This document shows positions 34,581-46,141 of a stretch of 64,000 nucleotides of DNA, piece after piece. The DNA lies in NCBI RefSeq assembly GCF_024139115.2, contig NC_085140.1:429783240-429847239 (forward strand), written 5' to 3'. The DNA is from Armigeres subalbatus (taxonomy: Eukaryota > Arthropoda > Insecta > Diptera > Culicidae). Numbering within the stretch: position 1 is the first letter of the stretch; every line of letters begins with the position of its first letter. Made by a program: the position numbers and the translations under genes. The notes beneath the pieces were generated by a model. The model did not search any database and was not told where the DNA came from. It saw only the letters and a list, made by a program, of their open reading frames with translations.

Positions 34581-36282
34581 GAAGTGTGTAATGATAAGTG
34601 AGATGCGATAGATGCGAGATGACAAGTAGGAAGTGAGCAGTGAAGAAAACAGAAGCAAGAAACGAGAAGCGAAGAATTATATTTGGAATGTGAGAGCTGT
34701 GAGAGTTGAGAAGTGAGAAGGGAGTGTTGAGATATAAGAAGAATCAAGAAAAGGGAGATAGAAGTAAGAACGAAGATAAAAAAAGACAAAGAATGATGAA
34801 GGAAAGAAGAAGAAAGGACGAAGAAGGAAGAAGATAGAAACAAGAAGGAAGAAAAAAGGAAAAATAAGAAGACAGGTGATGAATTCAAAAAAAGGAAAAA
34901 TTAAAAAAGAAGAGAAAAGAGGAATGAGGGAAATTGGAAAGAACAAGGATTTATTTCCCAATTTTCAATTCTCATATCTCACTTCTCACCAGGCACATCC
35001 CACTTCACACTTCTCACTCCTCGGTCCTCAGTTCTCACTATTTATTTCTCAATTCCCACTTCTCACTTGTCACCTCTCACCCCTCACTTCTCACCTATCA
35101 CTTCGTACTGCTCGCTAATCACTTCTCACTTTTTGGTCCTCAATTCTCACTTCTTCATGATCATGAAAGTCCTGCTACATACCACAAAGGTTTGAGCGGG
35201 ACGATTTATCTTTAAGATAATTAACTAAGATCAATTAAATCAGACTTGCAAACAAATAAAAAACAAATGAAAAACAAAATAAAAACAAACAAATGTACTT
35301 ATACAACAATTTTTCATTACTATACAGCAAAAACATAAATTAAAAAAAAATAACTGCTGATATAACTTTAAGTTTTTGCAACTACAACTGGTAAGCATAC
35401 TTTTCTATGAAGTTCGAACATTACAAAGTCCAAAACTCCGTCGATATCAAAAGTTCAGTCGCGAGTTAAGCAATCTACCATAAGACTTGATACTGCACTT
35501 AAGAATCTTTGCTTGAAACTTGCAAAATTTCATATATATGTGAAAAATCATTTATATCACGCGTATTGTAGGCTGAGGCTTAAACTTTTAAAGACTACAC
35601 AAAAAAGTCAAATTAAAATTACGCTAACAATATAAAAATCCATCATTATCATCGAGGCGATTTTTTAGATCATAAATAAAACTTTCTTCTCCTCAATTTT
35701 CACTTCTTACTTCTCGTTTCGAATTTTTCATTTCTCAGTTTTTACTTCTTACTTTTCACTTCCACTTCTGTCCCCTCACTGCTCACTATTCACTTCTTAC
35801 TTAGCACTTCTCACTTCTCAATTCTCAATTACCACTTCTCATATTTTACTTTTTGCCTGTCACTTCTTTCTAAGGAAGGAAGAAGATGAAAGAAGGAAAA
35901 ATATAGAAGAAAGAAGGAAAAAAAAAAGAAGAAAGAAGGAAAAAAAGAAATATAGGAAAGAAATTAAAAAAAGAGAAAAAGTAGAAGGAAGAGGGAATCA
36001 GGAATCTTATTACGTCTCATTTCTAACTTTCCAGTTCTCATCTGCACACTTCTTTTCGCACTTCCCGAATAGCACACTTATCATATACCAGTCACTGTGA
36101 CACATATGCGACTTCTTTCTTACCACTTTCCACTTCTCATTTTCCTCTTCTCAGTTTCACTTCTCACTTTTTACTTTTCATTACTCACTTTCCAATTCTC
36201 ACTGATCACTTTTCACTTCGAATTTATCAGTCCACCTTCTCACTTTTCATTACTCACTTTTCACTAATCACAATCTATGTTA
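34581..36282. repeat. Degenerate (CACTTCTCA)n satellite with an unrelated 500-bp interior
   Basis: GAGAAGTGAGAAG units (34590-34740), CACTTCTCAC units (34975-35150, 35690-35870, 36110-36270) and purine-rich GAAGAAAGAAGG runs alternate. From 35215 to 35690 lies AT-rich DNA in which I see nothing. Frames here are repeat artefacts. Confidence 0.8.
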
Positions 36283-36290
36283 ATTTTCAA

Positions 36291-37359
36291 CGGGGAAGGG
36301 TCGTTTGGCCGAAACCCATTCGGCCGAAAGCCATTTGCCCGAATGCCACTAGGCCGAAAGTTGTTTGGCCGAACAGACCATTAGGCCGAATGGGTCATTT
36401 ATCCGAAAGGGTCATTTGGCCGAATGGGTCATTAGGCCGAATGGGTCAAAAGGGCCGAAAGGGTAATTTGGCCGAAAGGGTTATTTGTCCGAAATAGTAG
36501 TTTTACCGAAAAGGTCATTCGTCCGAAATGGTCGTTTTACCGAAAAGGTCATTTGGACGAAAGGGTCATTTGGCCGAAAGGGTCATTTGGCCAAAAGGGT
36601 CGTATTACCGAAAGGTTCATTTGGACGAAAGGGTCGATTGGCTAAAACGGTCATTTGGCCTAAAGGGTCATTTGACCGAAACGGTCGTTTCACCTAAATG
36701 GTCATTTGGCCGAGAGGGTCATTAGGCCGAAAGGATCATTTGGCCGAATAGGACATTTGGCCGAATAGGTTATTTAAAAAGTGAGAAATTTGAAGCGAGA
36801 AAAGAGACGTCTCAATTCTCAATCCTCATTTCTCATTACTACTTTTTCACAGTAAGAAGTGAGAAATGAGGAGTGAGAAGTGAGATGTAATTTCTCACTT
36901 CTCACTGTGAAAAGTGAATAGTGAGACGTGTCACTACATATTTCGCGTTTCGCACTTTTTACAGTGAGAATAGAACAATGAAAAGTGATAAGTGAGACGT
37001 CTCTCTTCTCATTCCTAACTTCTCACTTTTCAAATGAACAATTCGGCCAAATGACCCTTTCGGCCAAACGACCCTTCCTGCCAAATTACCCTTTCGACCA
37101 AATGGCCCTTTCGGCCAAATGACCCTTTCGGATAAATGACCCTTTCGGCTAAATGATCCTTTCGGCCAAATGACCCTTTCGGCCAAACGACGTTTTCGGC
37201 AAAACGTCCCTTTCGGCCAAACGACCCTTCCGGCTTAATGATTCTTTCGGCAAAATTATTTTCGGCTAGATGGCTTTCGGTCTAATGATTTGTTCGGCCT
37301 AATGGTATTCAGTCAAATGGCTTTCGGCGGAATGGGTTGCAACCGAACGACCCTTCCCC
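36291..37359. mobile_element. Foldback-like element: inverted arms of 17-bp tandem repeats
   Basis: The left arm (36291-36775) is a run of TCATTTGGCCGAAAGGG units. The right arm (37025-37359) is the same run reversed (CCCTTTCGGCCAAATGA). The ends CGGGGAAGGGTCGTT and AACGACCCTTCCCC mirror each other. A perfect 8-bp duplication ATTTTCAA lies at 36283-36290 and 37360-37367. The 250-bp centre is CACTTCTCAC satellite, itself partly palindromic (36848-36920). This architecture is that of Drosophila Foldback elements. No transposase is present. Confidence 0.82.
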
Positions 37360-37367
37360 ATTTTCAA

Positions 37368-37955
37368 TTATTCGGCCAAATGGCCAATCGGAATTCGACC
37401 AAATGGCCCAATACTGTGTATGTCGTGCATGTGGAATTGTGAAAAATGGATATATGCAGTTTCTCAATCAAAAGATTCAATTGTGTTGTATTACTTTTGA
37501 AAATTATAACATGTAACAATGTTTAGCTTGGCTATGTTTAAACCAAGACTCAAATCAAGCTTAGTTTGTATAAATGTTAGCAAGGCAAGATGGACCTTCG
37601 GTGGTCTTAGCCAGTCGGAAGGACAAAAACAAAGAAAAAAAATCTTAGCAGAAGTTAATTTTAGACGAGTTCTGCGTTTTCTTTATAGTCCATGCAACGA
37701 AGCCGAGACCCTCACAAAAGCCTATCTAACCAACATGTTTTCAAATCGTGATCGAAATACAAGGGTACAAGTTCCGATACCCGAGCAGGAGCGACGACCT
37801 CGATAACAGATAGTTGCGGTAGTGGTCCTATAGTTGCGAGTCTAAGACGAAAACTACCGCAACTTTTGGAACACTGCACCAACAACGATGAATTGTGTTG
37901 CACTTGGACCACACTTCGTTTATTATTGATGTGCTTTCAAATGAACTCTTAAAGC
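37368..37955. other. No gene recognised
   Basis: A 95-codon plus frame (37519-37806) carries no motif I can name. No repeats were found. Confidence 0.4.
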
Positions 37956-38087
37956 CTATTCAGATTACACTATTTATAGAGATAATTATCATACTAAATA
38001 TTAGAAAGAAAATCGAATATATGGAGATTGGCATCAAGTCACTCTTTATCATGATATTTGTTATCATGAATGGCGTAATCTGAATAG
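37956..38087. mobile_element. 132-bp MITE
   Basis: CTATTCAGATTACACTATTT at the left is mirrored by the right end GGCGTAATCTGAATAG. Inner ATAATTATCAT/ATGATATTTGTTAT words are also roughly mirrored. Non-coding. Confidence 0.75.
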
Positions 38088-40534
38088 ATATTAAGGTAAG
38101 TGCCATGAATTACAGACTTGGTGTAAGGATGGAAAGAGTGGTTCTTCCTTCCTTGATTCATCCACTATTGGATCTTCTACCCTAGGTGGTATAACGACAA
38201 GCGAAATTCACTCGCTCTTTCAAGGGCACATCACTCAATACGGAAGCAACGCATGCTGAGATGCAGCAAAGCTGAAATAATGAAAATGATAGTTGTGCGT
38301 TGCAACCATATTGAGCACAACGCACACCGCCCTTGGAAAAGCGAGTAGATTTAAATTTGGATTCCGGGGGTCTTGACCATAATGTGGAGGATTCAAATTA
38401 AGTGATGATCTATTTATTGATGTAATTGTTTTCTGGTTAAATTAAACAAACAGAAAGTGCTTCTCGCTGGATATAACGGTCTTTTCAAATGGTGCATAGC
38501 AGTGGTTTGGGAAATCCGATTGATCCAAACGGTTCTAGGATTGGACCCTATCGACGCTGGCCTCTAGATGTAACAAAGACAAAAAAGATACATTTTTCCT
38601 CCTTTTTTTGTTTTTTTTGCGGGAAATTAGCAATAATTTTCGCGGAAAATTCATTCGATTTCCTTCGAAATTTTTCTCTGCCTTTAAACGAGAAATTCTT
38701 CTGCTTTTTATCTGCAATTCACTCTCATTTTCGCGTTCGACATTTGTTCGACCAACGTGAAAGTTGCAATACAGCAGCGTATAGATTTCAAACAGCGGCG
38801 TGTCGATGAAAAAAGCTTACGGAGTGGCGGGGCGTCGTACACCTTTTGTTCAAACTAGTTACCACTACAATGTCTGTTTAATTCATTTCAACTGTTCCAT
38901 ATCCACGAACTTTTTCACTCAATAAAACTCAACCCTTTAAAAACTCATCCTTTTTCAAACTAAAAATTTTAACAGTAAGCTGATGAGCGAAAGTTGCACA
39001 ATCTGTTTCTATGGAACACATAACATGCACGTTTCAACAGCTTTCCATCATTCATTCGTCCTTCCAGTTATATGACTGGAAGATGTGGACCGTTGACTTC
39101 AGCTGCATCGAGGAGCAAGTTTCTCGAATAGGGCCGGTTCGGATGATAGCGACGACGACGACGACAATGACGACTACGTACCGCAACCAGCTTCACGGTA
39201 TGATGAGCAACAGTCCAAGTCCAAGCCTTGCTGAGCAGCGGCTGCTTGTACATGAAATACATAGCGAGGGAATCATCATTGCCATCATCACCACGTTCAC
39301 CGTTCGATGCTGAAGGCGCGCCAAGTAACATATGCTACGATGAATACTTTGTCCTACAGAACCGTTCCGACGCGTCAGGAAAAGTGTTCCGAGCATCAAA
39401 ATGTGGCCCAGAAGTTGTGAACCCAACTAATTCACGAGCTCGTTCAAATTGACTGAATGACCTTTCCCTAATTTCAACTTATGGTTCTCACCCCATTAGC
39501 CATCGTTTCGGGAATCGCTCGCAACATTTGGTCCCCAATGAAAGTCCACCGAGAATACGAAACGGCGTGTGGACATATTGAAATAAAAATTTATGCCCAA
39601 AACCCCTCGTATTCAGCAGAACGCAGCCAACTTTCGGGCCTTTCCGCTCACTCACACTCGGCCGTGTCGGCAGATGCCGGAAATCGCTTTTTGATTCAAT
39701 TTAAAAATGGATATTATCCTTGCTACTTTATTTCGATTTCCTTTTCGGATGTCGGTCGTCGCCGCCCACGAGTTTGCCTTTTTTTTCGCATCCCACCAGT
39801 TCGAACTGGGCTGACGGGGTCTTGCCTAATCTCGCAGTAGGTAGGTACTGACTCTCACATTCGGTCATCGCTTTATCCGCGCTCTGTTTGGGTCAAAAGT
39901 GGCGACCAGGACGACCGTCCCCGGGTGGAAAACAGAGAAGACCCATTAAGCCGTCAATAACTATTAACGAGCGCAATAAGAAACCATTTCCCGATGGGGT
40001 TTGAATGACGGTTTACCCCCAGAGGAGGTTGGTTTTTTTTCCGCTATCGGTTTCTAAATGGCTTCAACAGTGTGCCCCTTGTTGTATCTCCATTAACCTT
40101 AAGTGATCCGTCGGTCTTCTCGAGTGATAGCCGTTTGTAGGGTCATTTTTCAGGCTTAAATTAAATTTCCGTTGCTTCAGGATGTGATATGTTGGCGCTA
40201 ATGGGATTCTCGTTGACAACTGGATCTACGTAACCAATGATGTATTCAATTTTGAAGTCGTTGAATTGGGATTAATAATTTTCATCAAGTATAATTTAAC
40301 CGGTTGCAGTTCCAATAAAGCCAGGTCAGCTGTAAATGCACAGAAAATCAACTGATGACGTTTGGAACTTACACCTAAAATGCGAATCTAACAATTATTG
40401 TAGAAAATCTTTGCATAACAAATTCTGCATAATTCAATAAATGTAAGCTTTTTATACAGTTGCTGTAAAAAATAATACAAATCTATAAGATTTCAGTACA
40501 AGGGTTGTATTTAAAATGTTTCTTATGTTTCTTA
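38088..40534. other. No gene recognised, low-copy-looking DNA
   Basis: Mixed composition. A GAC triplet run lies at 39149-39180, and frames of about 100 codons overlap on both strands between 39010 and 39840. No known motif, no repeat ends and no convincing splice pattern were seen. Confidence 0.5.
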
Positions 40535-40641
40535 TGCGACTGCGTGGTTGGCGAAGTGCAGCTATGGACCGAGCTGAATGGAGATGACTTTTATGTGCAG
40601 CACAGGCCACTCCGGCCTTAGCCTGATAAATAAATAAATAA
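40535..40641 (+). pseudogene. RTE-clade LINE, extreme 3' end
   Basis: It translates as LRGWRSAAMDRAEW, the C-terminal end of the JAM1-like RTE subfamily; the same words occur at 54862-54910. It ends in (ATAA)n at 40622-40641, the short tandem tail typical of RTE elements. It is a severely 5'-truncated insertion next to an RTE relic of opposite orientation. Confidence 0.7.
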
Positions 40642-40654
40642 ATGCGAAACTGTA

Positions 40655-41572
40655 TTAAAATCTGCCATCCGCTGTTTTGGTGTACTTACTTACCAGCCAG
40701 CGAGTGCGGGGTCTACCCCGGCGTCCTCTTTTAGGTTCTCTGCCAATCATCACTTTTTCTGGTCTCTCTCCCGGTATACGCACTACATGTCCAGCCCACT
40801 GTATTGTCCCGTATTTTATCATCCTGCCGAAGTTTGCATTTTTGTACACTTGGTACAACTCGTGATTCATGCGTCTGCGCAATTCACCATTTTCCATCAC
40901 GCCGCCTAATAGTCCTACTAGCAGCCAAAACTTGTATATATCGCGGCTAACGTCATTATTACATGTAATGAGTGTTAAATATATGAATTCTTCGAAAACC
41001 TCAAATTGCATCCCATCCATTTCAACCTCGGGACCAACACCATTTGTACTGCCCCGTTCTTTGCCACCCACCAAGTATTTAGTTTTGACAGAGTTTTTTT
41101 TGCCGATTGATGGGCTACAGCTCTTCGATGAACCTACGCCGAATGGAGTATCCTTCTCCACTGGACTCGATCCTGGGCCAATCGCTTCCAGTCGCCCTGA
41201 ACATTGAGCGCCCTCAGGTCCTCTTCAACTGCAAAAAGCCATCGTGTACGCGACCTTCCACGAAGCCTGCGGCCTCTTCCGGGTTCTTCCGGACAGGGTT
41301 TATTATCAGCCCTATTATTTAAGTCTCCCGCTTAAAAGACACGAAAGCCTCTTCCACTGCTCTGCGATCAACACCAATTATGCCGAAGTCATCCGCAAAT
41401 CCAAGGAGCATGTGAGACTTGTTGATGATGGATCCGTTTCTTTGCATGCCAGATATTCGAATTGCACCTTCTAGAGCTATTTTTAATAACAGGTTAGAGA
41501 GTACCCTGCTTCAATCCATCTAACATCAAGAATTGATTTGATGTCTCACCAGATATTCTGACTGTTGGCACC
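40655..41572 (-). pseudogene. RTE-clade LINE relic, 3' part (split by the BEL element)
   Basis: On the minus strand, from high to low coordinates, it reads RISGETSNQFLMLDGLKQGT, LLLKIALEGAIRISGM, the catalytic FADDFGIIG, TKYLVGGKERGSTNG, VFEEFIYL, RRRMNHELYQVYKNA and IQWAGHVVRIPGERP. There are stops and a deletion near 40910 between SRDIYKF and ENGELRRRM. The copy stops abruptly at the BEL element's 5' target duplication and continues at 49909. No intact frame remains. Confidence 0.85.
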
Positions 41573-41673
41573 GCTAACACCCAGCATCGAGAAACCCTGA
41601 GTTGTGCGCACCCGGCGCACGGTGCATCCGCTTCGCAAACAACCGATGTTGTCGAGGCAAAATGGTAGCAGCA

Positions 41674-41892
41674 CACGGAAGAAATAAACTACCCAATAGT
41701 GAGTTTAATTCACCCAACCTCGAACATCCGTACGGGAAGGCAAAATTGTGTAAGTAGGGTCGAAGTAATTTGCCTTTACTCCCATGTTAAAAAAGTACCC
41801 AAGGGAAAATTTATTTACCCAAATGTAAGTTTAATTCACTTCAAAAAATGAGTTCAAAAAAACTCAACGCTGGGTACTTTTTTTCTTCCGTG
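41674..41892. mobile_element. 219-bp MITE in the 5' LTR
   Basis: The ends CACGGAAGAAA and TTTCTTCCGTG are inverted. CA is duplicated on both sides (41672-41673 and 41893-41894). The 3' LTR at about 48898-48911 reads GGTAGCAGCAGGGTA without it, giving an exact empty site. Confidence 0.92.
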
Positions 41893-42012
41893 CAGGGTAG
41901 CAGTATGGGCGTTAGTGTGTGTGTGTGTGAGTATGTGAGCGGGAGGAAAAAGGTGAACAAAAATAAACCGTAAGTAAAACATAAGTAGGAAGGAGGAAAA
42001 TTATATCGATTA

Positions 42013-42227
42013 TTGTGTATCCGGACTAAATTTATACCGCTTTTTATACCGAAGTTGGATTTTTCTCCAGATACAGGCAACTTTCCCAACTTCGGAAGTA
42101 GTGCGCTGGATTCCCCTAAATATGCGCTAAACAACGCATCCATTAGTTTGACAGATAAAACTTCGGAGGAAAGTTCGGTTCGGAAGTCCGGACTTCCGAA
42201 TTCTAAGTTGGTGCTACGCCGACAATA
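42013..42227. mobile_element. 215-bp extra block in the 5' LTR
   Basis: This block lies between ATATCGATTA and AATAGTGAGCAA, which are adjacent in the 3' LTR (near 49505-49520). It contains the perfect palindrome CGGAAGTCCGGACTTCCG near 42179-42196. It is either a third insertion or a loss from the 3' LTR; the absence of clear terminal repeats leaves this open. Confidence 0.6.
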
Positions 42228-42669
42228 AATAGTGAGCAATCGACAGTGCAGAATTTTGAAGTCGTTTGAAGCATAGAATAATAAAATCGAATCCGCAGTA
42301 TATTTCATTGCAATCGTAGCATATCAGAGGTGAAAATCGTGAAAACACCGAATAAAAAGATATTTTATTCATGATCTTGGAAAGCACTGTTAGTTAGTCC
42401 GACTGTAAGCAGCTATACCTATAGGGAAAACAGAGGATTATTGAAAAACTATAAAATGTGAGTAATAATATTGGAAATACCTGAAAAGAAAAGTAATAGT
42501 AAAACTTGTATCTCATTTTGTTTTTTGTTAAACTAATAAATATAGTTTCAAGCTGTTGCAAAACCGAAGCAGTGCTCTGGAAATTGGTTTTATTAGAGTG
42601 GTCCAAAAAAGAACAAACTTGAAAATTGTATAATTATATATATGTAAAGTCCTGATTAAACAGGTTTTA

Positions 42670-43445
42670 GTTGGCTTGTGATCGTCCGGATGATGCAGAG
42701 CCCCAAATGATTTTTTGTGACAACTGCCAACAGTGGTACCATTTCGGCTGTGTTGGCGTCACAGCAGAAGTAAAGGAAATTTCTGTCAAAAGTGCAGTGG
42801 AGGTGAAAGTGTTTACTCCGGTTCTTCCGAGCTACAAGAGGAGTTGAAGAAGCTCGAAAAGGAGAAGAAGAAGCACAAGCGGGAACTGTAAAGAGAGAAG
42901 ATTTCGCATCGGAAGCGCCTGGAGGGTCAACAGGAATTGTTTGAGATGCGCCAGCAGCTGGAAAAAGAAAAACGGGACATGGAACTGGAGTTCGAAAAGG
43001 CACAAATGGAAAAGAAGATCGCCGAAGAAGAAGCTCACCAGAGGAAACTGGACGAAAAGCGGACGGAGTTGGAAGAGAAGCTGCAGCAGTTGAAACTAAA
43101 GCGGAAAACGGAAACGGACAATGGAAAAACGAAGTTGAAAGGAGCTGTCGGTGGTGTCAAATTGGAAACCTCGAAAAGCGGAACAAGGAAGATTGCGGAA
43201 TTGGAGCATTCGAATTTCAAAAACTTCCACTCGAGGAACGATGGGAAGCCGTGCGCTTCCATCTGTGCCAACTTTGTTTAAACGAGCACGGAACTGCCAG
43301 CTGCAAACTAAGGTTCCGTTGCAACGTCGAAGGCTGTAAGGAGCGACACAACCCACTGCTTCATTTACGTCAGAGACCAGCCGAAGGACTGAATTGCAGT
43401 GTCCACATAGTGCATCCAAAGCCTACCGTGACGCGGAAAACATGC
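42670..43445 (+). pseudogene. BEL/Pao gag relic: PHD-like finger, coiled coil, zinc knuckles
   Basis: The first part reads CDRPDD...FCDNCQQWYHFGCVGV and, one frame over, FCQKCSGGE. Together the cysteine and histidine spacing is that of a PHD finger. A charged helical run (MRQQLEKEKRDMELEFEKA and following, 42940-43110) predicts a coiled coil. CQLCLNEHGTASC and CNVEGCKERHNPLLH (43265-43365) are the cysteine/histidine motifs that precede protease in BEL elements. The large central gag domain expected between coiled coil and knuckles is mostly missing. Frames break at about 42780, 42890, 43200 and 43440. As gag it would package RNA; this copy cannot be expressed intact. Confidence 0.8.
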
Positions 43446-43446
43446 G

Positions 43447-44503
43447 GTGAACACTATCGCATTTCTGGATGAAGGATCATCGTATACGCTTGTCGAAATG
43501 GGACTGGTTAATCAGCTAAGAGTCCGAGGTGTGACACAATCGCTCCGAGTAACGTGGACCGCCACAGTTTCTCGGATTGAAAAGGATTCGCAGTGCGTTA
43601 GTCTGTTCTTCTCCGCGAAAGGATCTGCACAACGTTTTGCAATCAAAAGCGCCCATACGGTCGATAGCTTGAAGCTATCACGGCACACGGTAGCTGTTTC
43701 GGAAGTAGTGAAGCAATACGCGCACCTCCAAGGTCTGCCTATCGCAGATGTCCAGCACGCCGCTCCACAGATTTTAATCGGGCTGAAGGATATTCACCTT
43801 TACGCGCCGCTCGAGTCGCGAATTGGTCGACCAGTGGAGCCGATAGCCGTTAGGTCGAAGCTAGGTTGGTCTGTATATGGGCCGACAGGATCGGAGAATG
43901 CGAACAACGGAATCGTCGGATACCATTCATGTAGCTTGGTATCAAATCAAGAGTTGCATGATCTCTTGAAGAGTCATTACACGCTGGAGGAGTTCGGCAT
44001 TTCCATCGCCTTGCTCCCGGAGCCAAAAGAAGATAGAAAAGCAAAGGAGATTTTGAAGAAGACTACTAGAAGAATCGGTCATCGATTTGAAACGGGTCTA
44101 CTATGGAAGGACGACAAAACCGAATTTCCCGACAGCTACCCTATGGGGGTCAAGCGACTGGCGTGTCTGGAGAAACGCCTGAGGAAGGATCCCGAGCTGT
44201 ATGCCAGAGTTCGAATCATGATCGCCGATCTCCTCGTTAAAGGCTACGCGCAAGAAGCGACAGAGACAGAGCTGATAGCATTGGATTGCAGCAAGGTGTG
44301 GTATGTCTCACTTAACATCGTCTACAATTCAAGAAAAAAGAAGTATCGGCTGGTGTGGGACGCCAGAGCGGAAGTGAGAGGAGTGTCGCTCAGCTCAAAG
44401 TTGCTGAAGGATCCGGATATGCTTACTGCCTTGCCGGCAGTGATCTGTAAGTTTCGGAAGCGAGAAGTTGGTTTCGGAGCAGATATAAAAGAGATGTACC
44501 ATC
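43447..44503 (+). pseudogene. BEL/Pao protease and start of reverse transcriptase
   Basis: AFLDEGSSYTLVE is the active-site region of the Pao aspartic protease. LIGLKDIHLYAPLE, RSKLGWSVYG, LLWKDDKTEFPDSYPMG and KYRLVWDARAE follow as the normal link into reverse transcriptase. GADIKEMYH contains the first catalytic aspartate region. The frame is open for about 350 codons up to the RTE insertion at 44504, where the next residues ([14 protein letters not shown]) are displaced to 46148. This is the best preserved part of the element. Confidence 0.88.
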
Positions 44504-46112
44504 CGCTACGAGGAACATTTGAATGGCGCCGAGAGTACAGGCAGTGAAAGTCAAGGCAGCGGAGGAGATGATTACGTCAGTTTAGCGGACGTTGGAAGCC
44601 AACCAGCCCCCACCTTGAGGGAAGTTAAGGATACCATCCAACAACTAAAGACCAATAAAGCAGCTGGTAAGGATGGTATCAGAGCTGAGCTCATCAAGAT
44701 GGGCCCGGAAAAGCCAGCCACTTGCCTGCACAAATTTACAGTCAGAATCTGGGAAACTGAACAGCTACCGGAGGAGTGGAAGGAAGGGGTTATATGCCCC
44801 ATCTACAAGAAAGGCGACAAGCTGGAGTGTGAGAACTTTCGAGCGATCACCATCCTTAATGCCGCCTACAAAGTGATACCCCAGATCATCTTCCGTCGTG
44901 AATGAGTTCGTGGGAAGTTATCTAGCCGGCTTCGTTGACGGCCGCTCGACAACGAACCAGATCTTTACTGTACGGCAAATCCTTCAAAAATGCCGTGAAT
45001 ACCAGGTCCCAACGCACCATCTGTTCGTTGATTTCAAGGCGGCATACAGTATAGACCGCGTAGAGCTATGGAAAATTATGGACGAGAACAGCTTCCCTGG
45101 GAAGCTTACCAGACTGATCGAAGCAACGGTGGATGGTATGCAAAACTATGTGAAGATTTCGGGCGAGCACTCCAGTTCGTTCGAATCGCGCCGGGGACTA
45201 AGACAAGGTGATGGACTTTCGTGCCTGTTGTTCAACATTGCGCTAGAAGGTATCATGCGGAGAGCCGGGTGTAGCAGCCGGGGTACGATTTTCAACAGAT
45301 CCAGTCAATTTATTTGTTTCACGGATGACATGGGCATTGTCGGCCGAAAATTTGCAAAGGTGGCAGAACTGTACACTCGCCTGAAACGTGAAGCAACAAA
45401 AGTTGGACTGATGGTGAATGCGTCAAAGACAAAGTACATGCTTATGGGTGGAACCGAGCGCGACAGGGCCCGCCTGGGTAGCAGTGTTACAATAGACGGG
45501 GATACCTTCGAGGTGGTCGAGGAATTCGTCTACCTCGGATCCTTGCTAACGGCTGATAACAATGTCAGTCGTGAAATTCGAAGGCGCATCATCTGTGGAA
45601 GTCGGGCCTACTACGGGCTCCAGAAGAAACTCCGGTCAAAACAGATTCGCCACCGCACCAAATGTGTCATGTACAAGACGTTAATAAGACCGGTTGTCCT
45701 CTACGGACATGAAACGTGGACAATGCTCGAAGAGGACTTGCAAGCACTCGGAGTATTCGAGAGACGGGTGCTTAGGACCATCTTTGGCGGTGTGCAAGAA
45801 GACGGTGTGTGGCGGCGAAGAATGAACCATGAGCTCGCCCAACTCTACGGCGAACCCAGTATCCAGAAGGTAGCTAAAGCCGAAAGGGTGCGATGGGCAG
45901 GGCATGTTGCAAGAATGCCGGACAGCAACCCTGCAAAGATGGTGTTCGCTTCCGATCCGGCAGGTACGAGACGATGTGGAGCGCAGCGAGCGAAATGGGC
46001 AGACCAGGTGCAGAACGACTTGGCGAGCGTGGGGCGTATTCGAGGATGCAGAGATGCGGCCTCGAACCGTGTATTGTGGCGTCAAATTGTTGATTCAGTG
46101 TTATCTGTTTAG
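44504..46112 (+). pseudogene. RTE reverse transcriptase, frameshifted
   Basis: The motifs are in order: KTNKAAGKDGIRAELIK, LPEEWKEGVICPIYKKGDK, FRAITILNAAYKV, FVGSYLAGFVDGRSTTNQI, FVDFKAAYSIDRV, RRGLRQGDGLSCLLFNIALE, then FTDD at the catalytic site (45318-45329; FADD is usual). VVEEFVYLGSLLTADNN, IRPVVLYGHETW, RRRMNHELAQLYGE and RWAGHVARMPDSNP form the C-terminal region to TAG at 46110-46112. A deletion near 44890-44900 shifts the frame; the part after it is open for about 400 codons. The N-terminal endonuclease is lost by 5' truncation. Confidence 0.9.
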
Positions 46113-46141
46113 ATGTAGACTAAATAAATGAAATGAAATGA
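44504..46141 (+). mobile_element. 5'-truncated RTE-clade LINE inserted in BEL pol
   Basis: It starts in mid-protein (RYEEHLNGAESTG) and runs to a short AAATAAATGAAATGAAATGA tail. The target duplication ACCATC lies at 44498-44503 and 46142-46147. Removing the element restores GAGATGTACCATCAGCTGCGG, the BEL reverse transcriptase sequence. A UTR of only about 30 bp with tandem GAAAT repeats is typical of RTE. Confidence 0.92.

Larger units (their letters stand above)
41573..42615 (+). repeat. 5' LTR of the BEL/Pao element
   Basis: 1043 bp as it stands. After removing a MITE (41674-41892 plus its CA duplication) and a 215-bp extra block (42013-42227), about 607 bp remain, close to the 3' LTR without its MITE (about 621 bp). 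It contains a (GT)n run near 41918. Confidence 0.9.

Noticed and set aside
42937..43281. A host coiled-coil protein
   Set aside because: It lies between a BEL LTR with PHD-like finger and the BEL zinc-knuckle and protease text, so it is gag.
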